Below, piece after piece: positions 4,914 through 5,208 of a stretch of DNA of 5,208 bases. The notes below the pieces were generated by a model, which was not told the origin of the DNA, did not search any database, and worked only from the letters and a program-made list of their open reading frames with translations. The stretch's first letter is position 1; each line of letters opens with the position of its first letter. Position numbers and translations under genes: made by a program. Source of the DNA: an uncultured Clostridia bacterium (GTDB taxonomy: Bacteria; Bacillota; Clostridia; Christensenellales; Aristaeellaceae). The stretch spans positions 1 through 5,208 of the forward strand of contig CAJFUU010000148.1 of NCBI GenBank assembly GCA_904420265.1, read 5' to 3'.

Positions 4914-5208
4914 TTACTGAATCTGGCTGAACTCTATTTTTTCACGGTTGGGACCATAGAAAGTGAAGAAGCGCACGCCCTTCTCCCAGAAAGGCAGGAA
5001 TTCAATTTCGTCATTGACCATTTCATAGCCCAGCGCCTTCACGGAAGCAAACGCGGCCTCGATATCGCGCGCCTTCAGGGCCAAATGGTCGATGCCTCCG
5101 GGCCTGCCCGCCGGCTCGGCGCTTTCGTAGGTTTCGATGACCACGTTGCCCAGTTGCAGAAACGCCACGGGAACGCCGTCCGGCGTGGCGGTGCGCAAAA
5201 TCACCGCA
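4914..5208 (-). CDS. VOC / glyoxalase-like protein, N-terminus missing (partial)
   Basis: The C-terminal 97 codons of a VOC-superfamily (glyoxalase/dioxygenase fold) protein are present; the gene continues beyond the right edge. Visible features are LGNVVIETYE, GGIDHLALKARDIEAAF with the conserved His of the second beta-alpha-beta unit, and the closing GPNREKIEFSQ, with Glu residues in the positions that usually bind the metal ion. These match lactoylglutathione-lyase-like and methylmalonyl-CoA-epimerase-like small VOC proteins of about 125-135 residues, so roughly a quarter is missing. The GTG at 5204 is not a credible start: the frame stays open to the edge and the first half of the fold would be lost. 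The substrate cannot be assigned. The gene is terminated separately from the transporter. Confidence 0.85.
   Translation of the reverse strand, partial: AVILRTATPDGVPVAFLQLGNVVIETYESAEPAGRPGGIDHLALKARDIEAAFASVKALGYEMVNDEIEFLPFWEKGVRFFTFYGPNREKIEFSQIQ

Overview
The window looks like a chromosomal piece of a GC-rich, probably anaerobic Bacillota (Clostridia-like) genome. The reasons are strong purine-rich Shine-Dalgarno sites, a textbook SigA-type promoter, and the transporter family present, which is common in that group. The species cannot be named from the sequence.

Layout: two paralogous ABC transporter cassettes of the COG2984/COG4120/COG1101 type (substrate-binding protein, permease, ATPase; the group that includes streptococcal TrpXYZ) face each other tail to tail. 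On the + strand, the window opens with the last codons of a permease (1-55), its ATPase (48-821) and a closely coupled GNAT acetyltransferase (825-1346). Then comes a 435-base non-coding convergent spacer (1347-1781) with several hairpins. On the - strand, reading from right to left, lie a substrate-binding protein (4508-3558), a permease (3489-2569) and an ATPase (2576-1782). At the right edge is the 3' part of a VOC/glyoxalase-like gene on the - strand (5208-4914), closed by a strong terminator hairpin.

The most interesting part is the 286-base leader in front of the - strand transporter. A perfect consensus promoter (TTGACA, 17 bases, TATAAT) at 4829-4801 starts a transcript whose leader holds a small ORF (4766-4605, 53 codons) with an excellent Shine-Dalgarno site. 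The ORF carries a Tyr-Thr-Tyr-Tyr-Tyr run flanked by Phe codons. It is followed by a small hairpin and a strong GC-rich hairpin with a U-rich tail just before the transporter genes. This is the layout of a ribosome-mediated transcription attenuator that senses tyrosine (or charged tRNA-Tyr). It would make the downstream cassette a tyrosine/aromatic amino acid importer, in line with the known Trp ligand of relatives. This is an inference from sequence only.

Working model: when tyrosine is short, ribosomes stall at the Tyr codons, the terminator hairpin is disfavoured, and binding protein, permease and ATPase are made. A very stable hairpin between the binding-protein and permease genes may keep the binding protein more abundant than the membrane parts. 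The ATPase start is translationally coupled to the permease stop by an 8-base overlap that is identical in both cassettes.
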